A stretch of DNA of 64,000 nt from Cryptomeria japonica (lineage: Eukaryota > Streptophyta > Pinopsida > Cupressales > Cupressaceae). A program made the translations under genes and the position numbers. The notes below the pieces were generated by a model. That model did no database searches, was not told the DNA's origin, and was given only the letters and a program-made list of their open reading frames with translations. Positions within the stretch are counted from its first letter, which is position 1. Each line of letters begins with the position of its first letter. Where the stretch lies: positions 311,567,118 to 311,631,117 of the forward strand of contig NC_081408.1 in the NCBI RefSeq assembly GCF_030272615.1, written 5' to 3'. Shown piece by piece: positions 1-12,240 of the stretch.

Positions 1-529
1 TAATTTTATGTACATGGCTATGTAGATACAACATCTGTATTTTACAGTAGTTTTTGACTTTGCCCCTTACCTTAAGGAAAAGATTCATGAGGGGTTATTA
101 GACATTAAGAATCAAGTTGCTGGTGTTAAGTTCTCCTGATATTATTTACTCATGCATATGTTCCTTTCAAGGAATGCAGATTCCTTTGAGGGTACCATGA
201 ACCTCAAAAGGACAATAGATAACTAGGAGATTCCAATACAGCTCTAGAGCACATACATGTCTTGGGATAAACAAGAGGCTAGCTATATAAGGTTTGATAA
301 CAATTTTGCTTCTAGGTTAAGGCAAAATTTGATAGTAAATCCACCATGTATTCCTATAGAATTGCATGTTTTTGTGTTACCCAAGGAGAGGGTGCCTCTT
401 GCTAGGATTGAACATAATTGGGTGGGTTTTATCCCATACTCTATAAGTACTATTATTAGAATCTATGGCTTTTCCAGACCGCCACATGTACTGCCCTTCA
501 ATATTCCTCTAAGAATGGGTTTTGCTAAG
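1..529 (+). pseudogene. lORF inside Elt-1 LTR1, segment 1
   Basis: Part of a long sense-strand reading frame inside the Elt-1 LTR, matching 39596-40018 of the other LTR. Function is not recognised. The frame is open apart from amber codons at 23-25, 224-226 and 245-247. All three also occur in the other LTR (39614, 39815, 39836), so they predate the LTR duplication. Recognisable peptide stretches include MSWDKQEASYIRF, with MSWDRQEASYIRF in LTR2. The frame is cut at 529/530 by a solo LTR. No membrane segment, zinc knuckle or known catalytic motif is seen. Confidence 0.6.
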
Positions 530-1757
530 TGTAAAGCGGAAAAATCGAACCCTAGTCGTTCTCCCCTCCCCAACTCCAAGGAGAGAGAAGGGAGAGTCAC
601 TAGGGTTGATGGTTTTCACTTAGGAGGGACTTTACATTCAAAAAGAGGGGTTGAAACCCACAAGATCCAATCCCACGCAATGCAAGATTGGATTCTATAT
701 GAGTTTCAAGGGGTAAGACATCAAGGATACCCTCTTTTGTAAAGAATGTTGATAGAAAGATTGAACTAGGAATGCATGTAGAAGCAAGAAAGATTCACTT
801 ATAAACAGAGATAGGGATATGGGATGAAGCTGCGAACCTAGAATTAGCAGTAAAATGTCGAGACGGTGCTGTTCTGCAAATTTGAGTGAAAGTTGATGGG
901 ACGATGGCGCCCGACATGCACACGGTCCTCCGAAAAATCCACGAAACGAAGGTGGATCTGTTCGTCTTTGCACAAGGATTCCAGATCTTCAATTATAGCC
1001 GCGTACCTGCAACCTACACACAGAAAAGAGAGGATGATTGAGGGGTTAGGGATGAGGGGTTTGCCTTTAGGTCAAACCCCAGTTTTGGAATTAACCAAGA
1101 AATGAGAATGCTGTAAATGTAAATGTTTGTAATGTAAACAAGTACTGATACCTTGTTGTAAGAATGTTTGTATTCTTACATGCGAAGGTGTAATGTATGT
1201 AGTATGTAATGTGTTGTAAGTGATCTCCTCTTCAATGGTTGAATCCTTGTCTTGAATGCAACACTTAGCCTTGAATGGAGACTTAGAATGATCAATTGCT
1301 TGAAGGAATGCTTGAATGCTTGAATGCTTGAATGTTTGAATGTTTGAATATCTTTTTCGCCTTTTTTCCATCTTACCAAAATGAGAGAGGAAATGTAGTT
1401 TATATACTTGTCAATTAGGGCTGATAGACTGATTTTCCTGACCTTAGGCCGACCTAGGAAGATTATTTTCCAATTTGCAAACTTAAAGACTCGAAGCCCC
1501 ATAAGAGACCGGGCCCAAAATAGGGCCAGGGACCAGGGCCCTGGGTGCCATGGTCCTGAAGGACCAGGGGCTGGGCGCCATGGTCCCACCTCCAGGGACA
1601 ACAGGGTGCAAGGAGGATCAGGCCAGGGTGCTGAAAAATGCAGTTTTTGGTGTTGTAAACAGGTTTCGGGGTCTCCATTCAGGTTCCGTGTTGCATCGCC
1701 ATCATGAAGACCCAAATGCAGTCGAAATTGCAAGTGTCGCAATTTTAGGACGCTACA
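530..1757 (-). mobile_element. Solo LTR (1228 bp) in the lORF
   Basis: The insertion begins TGTAAAGCG and ends CGCTACA, giving inverted TGTA/TACA ends, and is flanked by a 5-bp duplication ctaag (525-529, 1758-1762). The unfilled site reads gttaaggtgatg near 54450 in the other LTR. TG...CA ends, the 5-bp duplication and no coding sequence identify a solo LTR left by LTR-LTR recombination. Minus orientation is an inference from the TGTAGCG-type start on that strand. Inside are a short tandem run of a tgcttgaa-type octamer (about 1300-1345) and a GC-rich block (1510-1600) of overlapping ccaggg/ccctgg/ccatgg palindromes. Confidence 0.85.
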
Positions 1758-1762
1758 CTAAG

Positions 1763-3632
1763 GTGATGTGGCAAATAGGATGTATTTAGGATAAGGATTT
1801 AAAGGGAAAAAGAAAAGTGACAATTTTCCCAGATTACACCATTATCCCTTACTTTGTGATTATAAAGGGAGGATATGAGCACTTTGACAAATTCTTTTCT
1901 CCATATCATTTGGGGGTAAGTATAGCTAGAAAAAGTGATCCTGATGGTTTTTACAATGATTTTAGAAAAAGAATAAAAGGAGATATGTTGCCCCATGTGC
2001 ATAATTTTCCCAAGGACTTAATTAGGAATGAATTTGACCCCATGACTTAGGAATGGAGAAAATAGAAGTGGATAATCTTTAAAAACTTATGGGCTTATAT
2101 TCAGAAGATGGATCCAAAATATGATCCATTAAATGAGTTTTCCCCATTCTATGCCAAGATTGAATTTGTTATGAAATTTTTTGATGAATTGATGAAGGTC
2201 TTAAGGGAGAAGCTAGCCAACTTGAAGAAGTTCATGGCCAACAACAATTAAGCTCACAACCTCCTATATCCTAGAGAGCAAGCGGTGTGATAGCAGGGAG
2301 GTCTACTCAGGAATCTTCTCACAAAAGAGTTAGAGAAGAAACAAGTGATGAAGAGGATAGTAGCAATGACAGTGGGAGATTGATAAGGAGAAAGGGTAAG
2401 AAGATGATGAGTTCAGAGCCTTTCCCCAAGATACAAACTAAGCCTCTTCAACAAGTCAGGATCATTGATCTTGAAGATTCCAACAGAAGTCCTTCACCAT
2501 CAGCTGTATCTTTTTCATGAGTAAGGCAAGATGAGGAATAGGTGGAGGAAGACAGGTTTGCTGCAACAAGTGCAGAAATGCAGATTAGTATTCTTGCATT
2601 GCCTCCTAATCTGGAATTGGATCTTACCCCCTTGGATATCGAGGGTAAAGCCTTCAAAGATGCAAGAAAGGAGGCATGTGATAAATTCCTTAAGGATGAT
2701 GATTTTGTAAGAAGCCCAATCTTTTTGCAATTAGTATGGAAGACATAGGTTAAGGAATACAAATGAAGGATTTTTGAGAGGAAGGCCCAAAGGCCAGACA
2801 TATGAGATCAAGAAATCCAAGAGGAATAAAGAGTGAAATGAAGGAAGAGTTTAAGGAAATCACTGCTGATGAGGGTAGGAAAATTGTAAGTAAGGATGTA
2901 GTCTTGATTTTGCCAAAATGGGATATAGCAGATCCAGTCGAATTTGATGCAATTAGGAAATCAAAGGAAGAAGAAGCAGGGTTAGCATTAAGAGGATCAG
3001 ATTTTGCAGATGATTATGCAAACTTGGAAATATGGGCACTAGAGTAAGGACCTAGGAATCCTAACATCAGTGATTTAAACCCCAACTTAAGGGGAAGCCA
3101 AATTATAAAGAGAGTAGCTGACACATCAAGTGTAGAGGCTACAAAGTTAAATGTTGATGTTGCCAAGTTGGCACATGAGAGCTCAAAAAAGGAAGCTTCA
3201 GAGAAGACTGAGCTGATAAAGAAGTTTGACAAGAATTTTAATGACTATAATGCATCTCAAAAAATGTGTGTGGAGTTGTAAATGAGAGTTCAACTCCTAG
3301 AGCAAGGAAAGATAAAGATTTCTTATCCTGTACTTACAGGATCGTATAAGCCATCAACATCCAGGTCGCCACCTATGGTCTAGGGAGGAGAAGAAACTCA
3401 ACTAAATACAAGTACTAATGTCCCTAGCATGGTATTAGTCCCATATGATGATGATGAGCCTCATACTACAAGATCAACTGAACCAAATGAGTCTCAACTT
3501 TTAGAGAAAATTGTTGAATTAGAAAGTAAACTAAAAGAATCAGAAAAACAATCACCCGAGTAGTAGAAGGATATAGTTAGCCTAGTGCTAACTCATTTGA
3601 ATGAGAAAATTGAAAGCAGGTTAAATAGTATC
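1763..3632 (+). pseudogene. lORF inside Elt-1 LTR1, segment 2
   Basis: Continuation of the LTR-embedded reading frame, matching 54450-56275 in LTR2. Readable pieces lie at about 1817-2047, 2287-2517, 2542-2745 and 2802-3045. The product is lysine- and glutamate-rich, with a probable coiled coil near 3490-3600 (repeated ELESKLKESEKQ-type heptads). A TGA (2518-2520) and a TAG (2539-2541) are shared with LTR2 (55160, 55181). Other stops, such as the TAG in gacttagga near 2046, are private. Function unknown. The segment ends where Elt-2 is inserted (TSD gtatc 3628-3632). Confidence 0.6.
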
Positions 3633-4333
3633 TGTAGACACCTAAAATTGTCATGTCTAATTAAATAAATATTTTTATTTATTTAATTAATTCATTTATC
3701 CTCTTCTAGCCTTATTTCTCATTTAAATAAATACTTTTATTTATTTAAATTGTCCTTTTTCTAAATTAAATAAATAGTTTTATCCCACTTCTTCTATTAG
3801 TTAAATAAATCTTTATTTATTTAATTAATTCATTAGCCTTTTCTACCAATGACACATGTCATTCATATCTTAACTCCTACACTACCTACCCTCTCATTAT
3901 TTTCTTATTTCTTCTACCTACCCTGTAATCCTAGCTGACCATTTCTCTTTTACACTTCTCAATCTTATCCCTCCATTTACTACAGTGTCTTCTATATAAG
4001 AAGATGCTCCTTTCATTATCAATCCTCCCTGACTAGCATTCAAAATTTCATATGTGATCTAGCTATCAATCACATTTCCATTCTTTGTTGAGCTCTTGTG
4101 CACACATAAAATCTGAGAGCAAATATATCAAGCAAGATCAATGCAGATAGGAAGAATGGAGATCCAAACCCTATTGGACATGTGATGGTATAATCTTTGT
4201 GATTTTCATTAATTGGCATTGTCTTAGGTAATCTTCATATGTTATGGTGGATCTTTGCTGTTGTTAGGCTAGGGTTTTGTGGTTAAATTAATTTAGTCTT
4301 TCAATATTGTTATTTCCATTTTTATCATAAATA
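3633..4333 (+). repeat. Elt-2 5' LTR
   Basis: Direct repeat of 18434-19185. It starts tgtagacacc. The end is cataaata here and cataaaca in the 3' copy, so the terminal CA has mutated to TA. The 5' copy is about 50 bp shorter. The first 200 bp hold three AT-rich perfect inverted repeats (arms 3661-3670/3677-3686, 3721-3732/3739-3750, 3801-3810/3815-3824). Confidence 0.93.
3993..4000 (+). promoter_or_regulatory. Probable TATA box of Elt-2 5' LTR
   Basis: TATATAAG about 360 bp into the LTR, conserved in the 3' LTR at 18845-18852. Position and sequence fit the LTR promoter of a plant Ty3/gypsy element. The transcription start cannot be placed from sequence alone. Confidence 0.6.
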
Positions 4334-4336
4334 TTT

Positions 4337-4354
4337 TGGCATGCCCAGTGGGAG
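4337..4354 (+). promoter_or_regulatory. Elt-2 primer binding site
   Basis: TGGCATGCCCAGTGGGAG lies 3 bp after the 5' LTR, the expected position for a tRNA primer binding site, and begins with the usual TGG (complement of tRNA CCA). The tRNA identity is uncertain. Confidence 0.7.
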
Positions 4355-6527
4355 ACTTGTCCCTTTTGCATTTAACATCTTGGTTGCAGATTTTATGTTT
4401 TTGAAGTTGCAGATTTGACATTTCTGAAAATATTTTGATATTTTCGCATCTGTGCATATCAAAACCACGTTTTTCCTTTTCTATCGCATGTGTGACCTCT
4501 GGAATCACGTCTAGGTTTGACATTATTTTACTTTTTTTTGCAAATTGCAGGGTCATGTCTGTGTTCCCAAATCGCGTCTATGCATCTTTCAATCACGTCT
4601 ACGAGGGTTTAAGGCACGTTTATGTCCTTTAACCACATCTATGTGAGATTTAATCGGGTCTGTGTTTTCAAAAAATAAAAATAAAAATTCCTCATTTAGG
4701 GTTTTCATTTTCGCCATTTTTTCTTGCATTTAATGTTTCAGATCTGGTTTATTTGAGCTAATATCTTGTGATCTAGCTAACAAATTGGTGCAACTTGTCC
4801 TTGAAGCAAGACATCTTGTTGAAGGCCCCCTTTTTTCACAAAGTCTTTTGGATCTAAAATTTACCTAACTTGTCTGCTTGCATGGGGGTATTATTGTAAA
4901 ACTACTAACAAATATTTGTTGTAGAATTTGGGCAAGGGTTTTGATCTTTATTGTGTGCCTTGTTTTCATAAATTACCAAACAGTTCAATTGGTGCACTAA
5001 AATTGAACTAGTGTCTTTTGTGTATTGAGAAATAGGATTTTTTTGTTTAATCTCTAGAGGGCTTGTCTCCTCGTGTGGTGATTAGGACTACTACTGAGGA
5101 AAACCCACCTCTTTTGAACCACTATAAATAATTGTATCCATGGTGAAAGCCATTGGTAACATGTGCTGATTAGTTCATACTGACACTATGTCTCCCCATA
5201 AACCCATTTGATCAAATTTATTTGATCATTTGTAGGGCGTAACCCCTACCGACTAGGAGCCTTCTGTATTTACAGAGATGAAAGTGTCGCATGTATGGCC
5301 ACATGAGCAGATGACCTTACTAGGACCTTTTTTTTTTTAGAAAGCCAAAATCCTTCTAGTTGTTGGAGTAGGAGGTTGGATCTCTGGAGTGGCCCGCACA
5401 CATATGGTTCTTAAAAGAGATATAAATTTTGTCATGGGGAGTTTTCGTGGGGATTGATGTTTCGCTACCCCGGAGAAGTGAGTGCCAAGGGTGGACCTAG
5501 TGGGGTCAAACATCTAAGTATCCACTTTGAATAGCGTAGGCTCTGGGAAAACCCCATGTGGTATCAACAACTATTGTCCTTGCCAACCATAGGAATTGTA
5601 CTTGTCTTCTTTTTAACATTCAAACATTCAAGATCAAACATCAAAACATTGTATCTTTTGTGTCTTCAAGTGTATGCAAAACTTTTTTACATCAAACAAA
5701 ACACTTTCTTTGGAGTCATTTTGAGTCTAAACACTTGCAAACATTGAGTCCTCATCAACATTGTGTACTCTTGTCATGAAAAAATAGTCAAAAATTCAGA
5801 TTTGGTCACAACACTAACTTTATAAAATTAGAAAAATTGCACTCAGTTTCTAGAAATGTGTCTGTGCAGTGTTTAAACACATCTATGTCATTTAATCATG
5901 TCTGTGTAGGATAGAAATGTGCCTATGTTATCACAAGAAAAGATACATTCACAAAATCTTAGAAACGTGTCTATGCAGTGTTCAAAAATGTCTGTGTTGG
6001 GAAAACGCGTTTGTGAAGCATACAGGCACGTCTGTGTTCAATATTGGGAAAATTTTTAGTCCAGCAAACAAGAGCAATTAGTTTCAGAGTTATTGAGCTT
6101 CCTAAGATATTTCTTTGGGTTTTCATCTAGCATTCAGCCTATTTCTCGGTCTCACAAAGTCCATTATTGCTTTACATCTTGCATTACATTCACATTTGTC
6201 TAAACTTGAGTCAAAAGGTAACTTGCTTGTCCTCATCTTACTTTTTCAACACACTACATAAAACAACATTTTGCTAAGTGTTTTCTCATCAAGGTCTATC
6301 ACCTTTGGGTCTCATTTGGTCTTACTTAGAGTCAAGGTCAACTTACCTCATCAAGAGAAACTATCATCTCTTTGGAAACCACACCTATTCTTCTACATAC
6401 ATACTTGGTCTTACACCTTGTAAATTGCAAGTACACCTTAGATTCATTTACATTCCATGAAACTATTGGTCTTCCATACTCTTTCCATTTTCATCTAGTC
6501 TCACACATCTTGGTCAAGACCTAGTTC
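4355..6527 (+). other. Elt-2 leader region, non-coding
   Basis: About 2.2 kb between PBS and gag with no convincing reading frame. It contains two clusters (about 4440-4650 and 5840-6050) of a degenerate motif close to GGCACGTTTGTG or CACGTCTGTG, spaced every 15-40 bases. A T-run interrupts at 5330-5339. The long leader is typical of Tat elements. Nothing else was recognised. Confidence 0.6.
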
Positions 6528-8790
6528 TTGGTTGAAAACCATTCCCAAAAATCTAGGAGAGAAGATAAAGAGGCTCAAGAGTCTGCAAACATGAGTGCAT
6601 ATGAGTATGACAATGATATCTTCTTCAGTTCTGATCATACCACATTACCAGACATGGACACTTATAGAAACACTCAAAATGTTGAGAACATGGATAATAC
6701 GAACAACAATGATGCACACAATGAAAATAGAAACAAATTTTCCATACATTCAGAAGAAGTGGAAGACTCAATCATGGATCCCCATTTTAATAGATTGGTT
6801 GAGGTAATCATGAGAAGAGATAGACAATATTTTGTACAAGTGATGGCACAAAGTGGAACCAAGATACCTCGTGATTTTGACCTATCTCATATAGTAGAAA
6901 ATTGACCTATGCAAGAAACTCAACTCAACATGGATCAAAGGAGACCTAATAGTGGAGGTACTAGAGGACCATGTTTCGTGCCTGAGTCACCATCATCCTT
7001 GTTTCAAAAACCTGAGATCCCAAATACACATGGTCAAGCTTATGATACTCATGAGAGAGCTTCTCATGAACAACTCCATCTATGGAGACCATTGTGGAAG
7101 TATTATGCAGATAAATACACTCAATTGCATACCAATGCTAAGGACCAACCTCAAAATAAATTGGATATCCAGAGGCATGCTCAAAATTTGGACACAAGGA
7201 AACCCCGCATCAAATTTGGGGGCAGCACACTAGAACAAACTCATGACATGCCTATAGAATATGATATACATGGATAGAGAAAATATTCCATTCCTCATTA
7301 TGACTCTATACCAGGTGGTTCCTATACATAACATCATTATAGACCTCCTCCATATGAACATGTTTATGATCAATACCATCCATATATGCAATATGTTCCT
7401 CCTCCACTCAGTGGCTCAGGCATGGGATATGGTCCAAGAAGTCGATCTCCATCTAAGAATAATTTGGAACAACAAATAAAGGACTTACAAAAGAAGATAG
7501 AGGACATCAATACACCAAAACCAGCTCACACAATGAGAGATATGTCCTTATCCATTTGATAAAAGCATTCCAATGCCTCCATTCCCTACACATTTTGTAA
7601 CACCAAAGTTTGATAAGTACAGAGGCAAAGGAGACCTTAAGGCACATATAAGACAATTTTTTACAGCTTGCATTGAGGTAGCATTAGAAGAAATGTACTT
7701 GATGAGATTGTTCCCACAAAGCTTAGGTGATCAAGCTATGGAATGTTTCTCCCAACTTCCACCTAGAATTAAGTCTTGGGGTGATCTAGCATAAGCTTTT
7801 ATCCAACATTTCTCATACAAAATAGAGACAGATATATCAGTTACCACTTTGAGCAATACCAAACAGAAAGATGGGGAGTCGTTTTCATCATTCTTACAAA
7901 GATGGAGGAATTTAGCTAGCAGATGCTCTTGTGAAATTCCACAAAAAAAAAAATGGTAGAGATGTTTATGCATAATGTCAACAAAGACATTGTTTATGAC
8001 TTGAGGAAATCTTGTTTGTCCACCTTCAAGGACGTCATTGAGAAAAGCTTATCAATAGAGAAGGTCTTAATTGAACAAGGAGTCATTAAGATATTCAAAG
8101 AAAACAAAGAGAACTTTAAAGGAAAAGACAAGCCATGATTTTGGAACAAGAACAAGAACACAGTAAATGATGGTGTTGTTGATGCTAACATGGTGAGACT
8201 AAAAAATCATTCTTTCTAGATCAGCTTCTACAAACAACCAAGTGAATATTCAAACAACTTCAAAACCACAAAGGAAATACACCCCATTGGGAGAACCACT
8301 TGAGTCAAATTTCAAGAAGCTAGTGGCAAATAAGATAATAACAATTCTAGACAATCCTCCATATGAATGAAAGGTCAAACCAAATTGGTGGAATGATGAT
8401 GAGTACTATGAATATCATAAGAGAAAGGAACATAAAATAGGAAATTGTCATTGCTTGAAGAACATCATACATGATCTTATTGATAGAGGTGACATTGAGA
8501 TCGAAAGACATTCATCCAATCAAGAACATGAGATGTTTAAGGAACCATTCCCTAAACATGACAAGGGAAAAGCCAAAGCCATAGATGAGCAGATCAACAA
8601 TACCAGAGCATCCTATAACTATGATTCAACTATTAATCACATTTCAATGGACAATTATGTCTCTACCATTATTGTAAAGGATAAAACACCTGAAAATTCT
8701 ACCCAAAGACCCAAAGTTGTCCTAAAAGGCATTGGACCTTCTTTTGAATCTATCTCTAAATGTAATGTCACAACTTGTTGAGGTAAGGTC
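6528..8790 (+). pseudogene. gag: Elt-2 gag
   Basis: Decayed gag. The N-terminal part (6528-7470, frames broken at 6903 and 7275) is low-complexity, rich in Asn, His, Pro and Tyr. A Retrotrans_gag-type capsid domain lies at about 7573-8110, with KYRGKGDLKAHIRQFF near the start, SFSSFLQRWRNLASRC in the middle and a helical end. Private damage includes a TAG after the GDLA motif (about 7792) and an A-run indel near 7945. At 8400-8500 a degenerate zinc-binding motif (HKIGNCHCLKNIIHDLI) matches the Tat pattern CxYHxxxGHxxxxCxxLKxxI with the first Cys and Gly lost. The likely start is an ATG at 6528 or 6591; neither can be preferred. Confidence 0.75.
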
Positions 8791-8864
8791 ACTTTGCAAG
8801 GTGCTCCAGCTAAAACTACTACTTCCTCAGCAACTAAACCTAAGTACGATCTGGTAGAATAGTT

Positions 8865-9675
8865 AGGGAGGATGCCCATGCTTATCTCCATCCTAGAGCT
8901 TTTGCGCATATCCCCCGCACATAAAACCATTCTTGACAAAACTTTGAGAGACACTTCCATCCCCACTGATCTGAACGTGGACCAGTTTCAAGCCATGGTG
9001 GGATACCTTTCCGTTCCACATTCTCTTACATTCATTGAAGCTAACAACGCCTCTGTAATCCAGCCACATAATGCACTTTTACACATTGAAGCCTTCCTAC
9101 ACAAACATTGAATCAAACAAGTCCTGATAGATGGAGGAGCTGGTCTCAATATATGTAATTCAAATACAATAATACAATTGGGATATTTTTATAAAGTTGT
9201 GAATGCTACCAACAAAATTACCATCAAGGCATATGTTGATGAAGAGCATTCATCTAAAGGCACAGTCACCTTACCTCTTAGAGTAGGGCCAGTAAAAAAG
9301 GCTGTGGTTTGTCAAGTCCTAGACCTTGATCTCACATATAATATATTGCTAGGATATCCATGGATTTATGAAATGAGAGCAGTCCCATCTACATATCATC
9401 AATGCATTAAGTTTCCTCATGATGGAGTCGAAGTAATAGTTAATGGTGATCCTAATCCATTTATATACTGCAATAACTTGAAGGCAAAAGCCGAGACAAT
9501 AATTCCAATTAATAGAGAGGTTATCCCATCTTCTGCATATATTGACCCTGAATCATTAAAACCTTCAACATCAAAGCAAGGTGAGATTAAAGGGAAATAT
9601 CAAGACAAAGGCATGGGTGAATACACTCTAAATCAAACCATGTGCTTGCGACAAGTTATGAGTTCACCTAAATAA
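8865..9675 (+). pseudogene. pol: Elt-2 linker and aspartic protease
   Basis: In frame with gag. The linker (8872-9110) has the MPMLISILELLRISPAHKT motif that precedes protease in Tat polyproteins. The protease core starts near 9118 with LIDGGAGLN, where DGGAG replaces the usual D-S/T-G. If original, that alters the catalytic triplet, though some plant Tat proteases do have DGGA. Downstream NILLGYPWIYEMRAVPSTYHQ (9340-9400) is the conserved flap and C-terminal region. An in-frame TGA at 9109-9111 interrupts. The role is maturation of the Gag-Pol polyprotein. Confidence 0.8.
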
Positions 9676-9756
9676 TATGGATGACCACATCCTTCTAAAC
9701 GGGTATCTATCATTACACTAAAGTGGGATCCTACTATATTCCAAAAGTGGGGTGAA

Positions 9757-10191
9757 ATGGAAGAAGAAGACTTATACAAAATGCTTTACAAAGACCTTGA
9801 ATATGGTACACAATATCACATCAAGATACCATGTGAAAAATATGGTAAAGGATTCAAGATCCTACAAAAGTTTGGGTACGATGGTAAAAGTCCTCTTGGC
9901 TTAAGAAAAGAAGGTATCACTCAACCTTTGCAACAAGAATTGACATTTAAAAATCAGTGCTCAAAAGGGCTTGGTTTCATATCTTCCAGGGTAAACACTC
10001 GAAAGGTAGAAGAAGCATTACGAATCAAGGTTTCTGAAGATCAACAAGAGAGCCTCTATTCCATAGACTCTAATGAATGGGAATGGGGTTCCGAAAAATC
10101 CTCCAGTGACTATGAACTCACTGAGACATTCAGAGAACTAGGTGAACCCATAGAAGAAGAGGAATTTCATAGAAAATTCATAATTGTTTAA
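9757..10191 (+). pseudogene. pol: Elt-2 G-patch-like domain between protease and RT
   Basis: A 144-codon open stretch in the pol frame. Residues about 28-60 (9838-9940) read like a G-patch: YGKGFKILQKFGYDGKSPLG, then LRKEGITQPLQ and a second glycine cluster (SKGLGF, about 9965). G-patch domains are glycine-rich RNA-binding or helicase-activating modules. They also occur after protease in betaretroviruses and in some plant Ty3/gypsy polyproteins. The C-terminal half is acidic. Family assignment rests on glycine spacing only. Confidence 0.6.
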
Positions 10192-10254
10192 GAAACAACC
10201 CCTAAGGATCTCACATAGTCTTTGTCTTTAGGTTCTAGGTCGAAATCATGATAG

Positions 10255-11289
10255 ATGAGGACACCAGTTCTAGAAGGCACTTTTAGTGATGACAATTTGG
10301 ACTCATTCACGATCAAGATAGATGAGGAGAGTGCCAACGATGACCTTGGCAACTACCTTGAGATACCTAAATATAACTGTATCTGCACCCTAACACCAAA
10401 TTTTGTAAGTTTCTTCACAGAGCAACAAATCAATTTTGCATGGTCCTATGCCGATATGCCTAGATTGGATCTGGATTTGGTAATGCATCATTTGACTGTT
10501 AAACTAGGAGCAAAACCAGTGAAATAGAAATTAAGAAAGATGCATCCACAAGTAGCATTATTAGTCAAGGCAGAGCTTGAAAAATTTTTGGATGTCAAAT
10601 TCATACGACCAATTGATTATCCCGAATGGATCTCCAACCTAGTACTAGTCAGTAACCCAGATCACAACATCAAAATATGTACAAATTTTAGAGACATTAA
10701 CAAAGCTTATCCTAAAGATGACTCTCCATTGCCAAACATCGACCTAATCGTATACCTCACAACAGGTCATGCAATGTTATCTTTAATGGAGGGATTCTCT
10801 GGATACAATCAAATAAAAATCGCATCTGAGGATCAGCACAAAACAATGTTTACTTGTCCTTGGGGAACTTTCTGCTGGAATATCATGCCCTTCGGGCTAA
10901 AGAATGCAGGCGCTACATACCAACAAGCCATGACAACTATCTTTCATGATCTTATGCACGTAACTGTAGAAGATTATGTTGATGACCCCTTCGGAAAATT
11001 AATAGACAGAGATACACATTTGGACATCCTTTCAGTCATTTTTGAACGGTTGGAAAAATACAAAGTGAGACTAAATCCCAAGAAATGTGTCTTTGGAGTA
11101 ACCTCTGGGAAGCTCCTTGGATTCATTGTTTCAAAAAGAGGCATTGAAGTCGATCCTGCAAAAGTCAAAGCAATCTTAGAAATGCCACCACCAAGAAATA
11201 TTAGTCAACTTTGATCTTTACAAGGAAGACTCCAATCCATACGAAGGTTCATAGCACAACTTGTAGATAAATGTCATCCTTTTCAGTAC
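10255..11289 (+). pseudogene. pol: Elt-2 reverse transcriptase
   Basis: Reverse transcriptase in the same frame as protease. Recognisable blocks: FAWSYADMPRLDLDLVMHHL (about 10435), KLRKMHPQVALLVKAELEKF, FIRPIDYPEWISNLVLV, FRDINKAYPKDDSPLPNID, FSGYNQIKIA, MPFGLKNAGATYQQAMTTIF, the active site YVDD (10975-10986) and LGFIVSKRGIEVDPAKVKAI. The YVDD aspartates are intact. The frame is broken by a TAG at about 10526 and a TGA at about 11212. The PKDD and NAGATYQ wording fits the Tat/Athila branch of Ty3/gypsy. Confidence 0.92.
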
Positions 11290-11790
11290 TTGCTACACAA
11301 AAACATTAAATTCAAATGGGATGATAACTATCAACAAAATTTTCAGATACTCAAAGATTATCTTCTGAATCCACCAGTCTTGATGCCACTAGCCCCAGGA
11401 AAACCCCTGTTACTCTACATATCTACTAAATCAACAACACTAGGGGCACTCTTAGCACAACAAGATGCTAAGGGCAAAGAAAAGGCAGTATATTACATCA
11501 GTCGTACTTTGGTTGATTATGAGCTAAACTACACACCAATTGAGCGCGTGTGTCTCATTGTGGTTTTCGCTTCGCAAAAATTATGACATTACATGCTAAC
11601 TCATAAAACTAAGTTGGTCGCAAGGATCGATCCATTGAAGTATCTTCTCAATAAGGTGATGCTTACTGGAAGACTAGCCAAATGGGTGATTCTATTGAGT
11701 GAATTTTACATTGAACATGTGGACAGGAAAACAATAAAGGGACAAGCTTTTGCAGATCAATCAGTAGATGCACCCATTATAGATGATGTT
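11290..11790 (+). pseudogene. pol: Elt-2 RNase H (gypsy-type, first copy)
   Basis: Follows RT directly. It shows the tether and RNase H features of plant Ty3/gypsy: LLLYISTKSTTLGALLAQ, AVYYISRTLVDYELNYTPIE and, after a TGA at about 11584, the segment ending AKWVILLSEFYIEHV. The usual catalytic first Asp position reads S/T-rich (YISTKSTT), so this copy is probably degenerate. That is expected in Tat elements, where a second RNase H is present. Confidence 0.8.
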
Positions 11791-12240
11791 CCTCTAATTT
11801 CAGAATTTCCAGATGAATCCATCCTGGCAGTATCACACATGAAGCCTTGGAAACTATACTTTGATGGCTTATACACACAATATGGTGCAGGAGTTGGCAT
11901 CCTCTTTATTACACCTCAAGGGGATTCTATTCCCAAATCATACCGATTGTCATTTCCTTGCACTAATAACATAGCAGAATACAAGGCATTAACAACTAGA
12001 TTATGGATTGCAGTTCAGTGGAAGATCCAAGAACTTCATGTTTTTGGGGATTCTCAACTTGTAATTCATCAAGAAATTGATGACTACCAAATAAAGGATG
12101 AAAAATTAATGCCTTACAAGAAAATGGTAGATGACTTCAAGAAATATTTCATAAAGATAACCTTTGAGCAGATACCAAGAGATAAAAATTGAGTCGCAGA
12201 TGCCATGGCTACTATTGCTTCACTGATCGACCTACCGTAG
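11791..12240 (+). pseudogene. pol: Elt-2 second RNase H (archaeal-like, aRNH)
   Basis: Second RNase H domain, the hallmark of the Tat lineage. Catalytic pattern: YFDG near 11857, IAEYKAL near 11967 (Glu), VFGDSQLV near 12040 (Asp), and VADAMATIA near 12194 (final Asp) after an in-frame TGA at about 12190. It removes RNA from RNA-DNA hybrids during reverse transcription. Located between the first RNase H and integrase, the ordinary Tat position, in contrast to Elt-1. Confidence 0.85.

Noticed and set aside
257-742. A 161-codon plus-strand ORF
   Set aside because: It runs from the lORF across the solo LTR boundary at 530, so it is a chance fusion.
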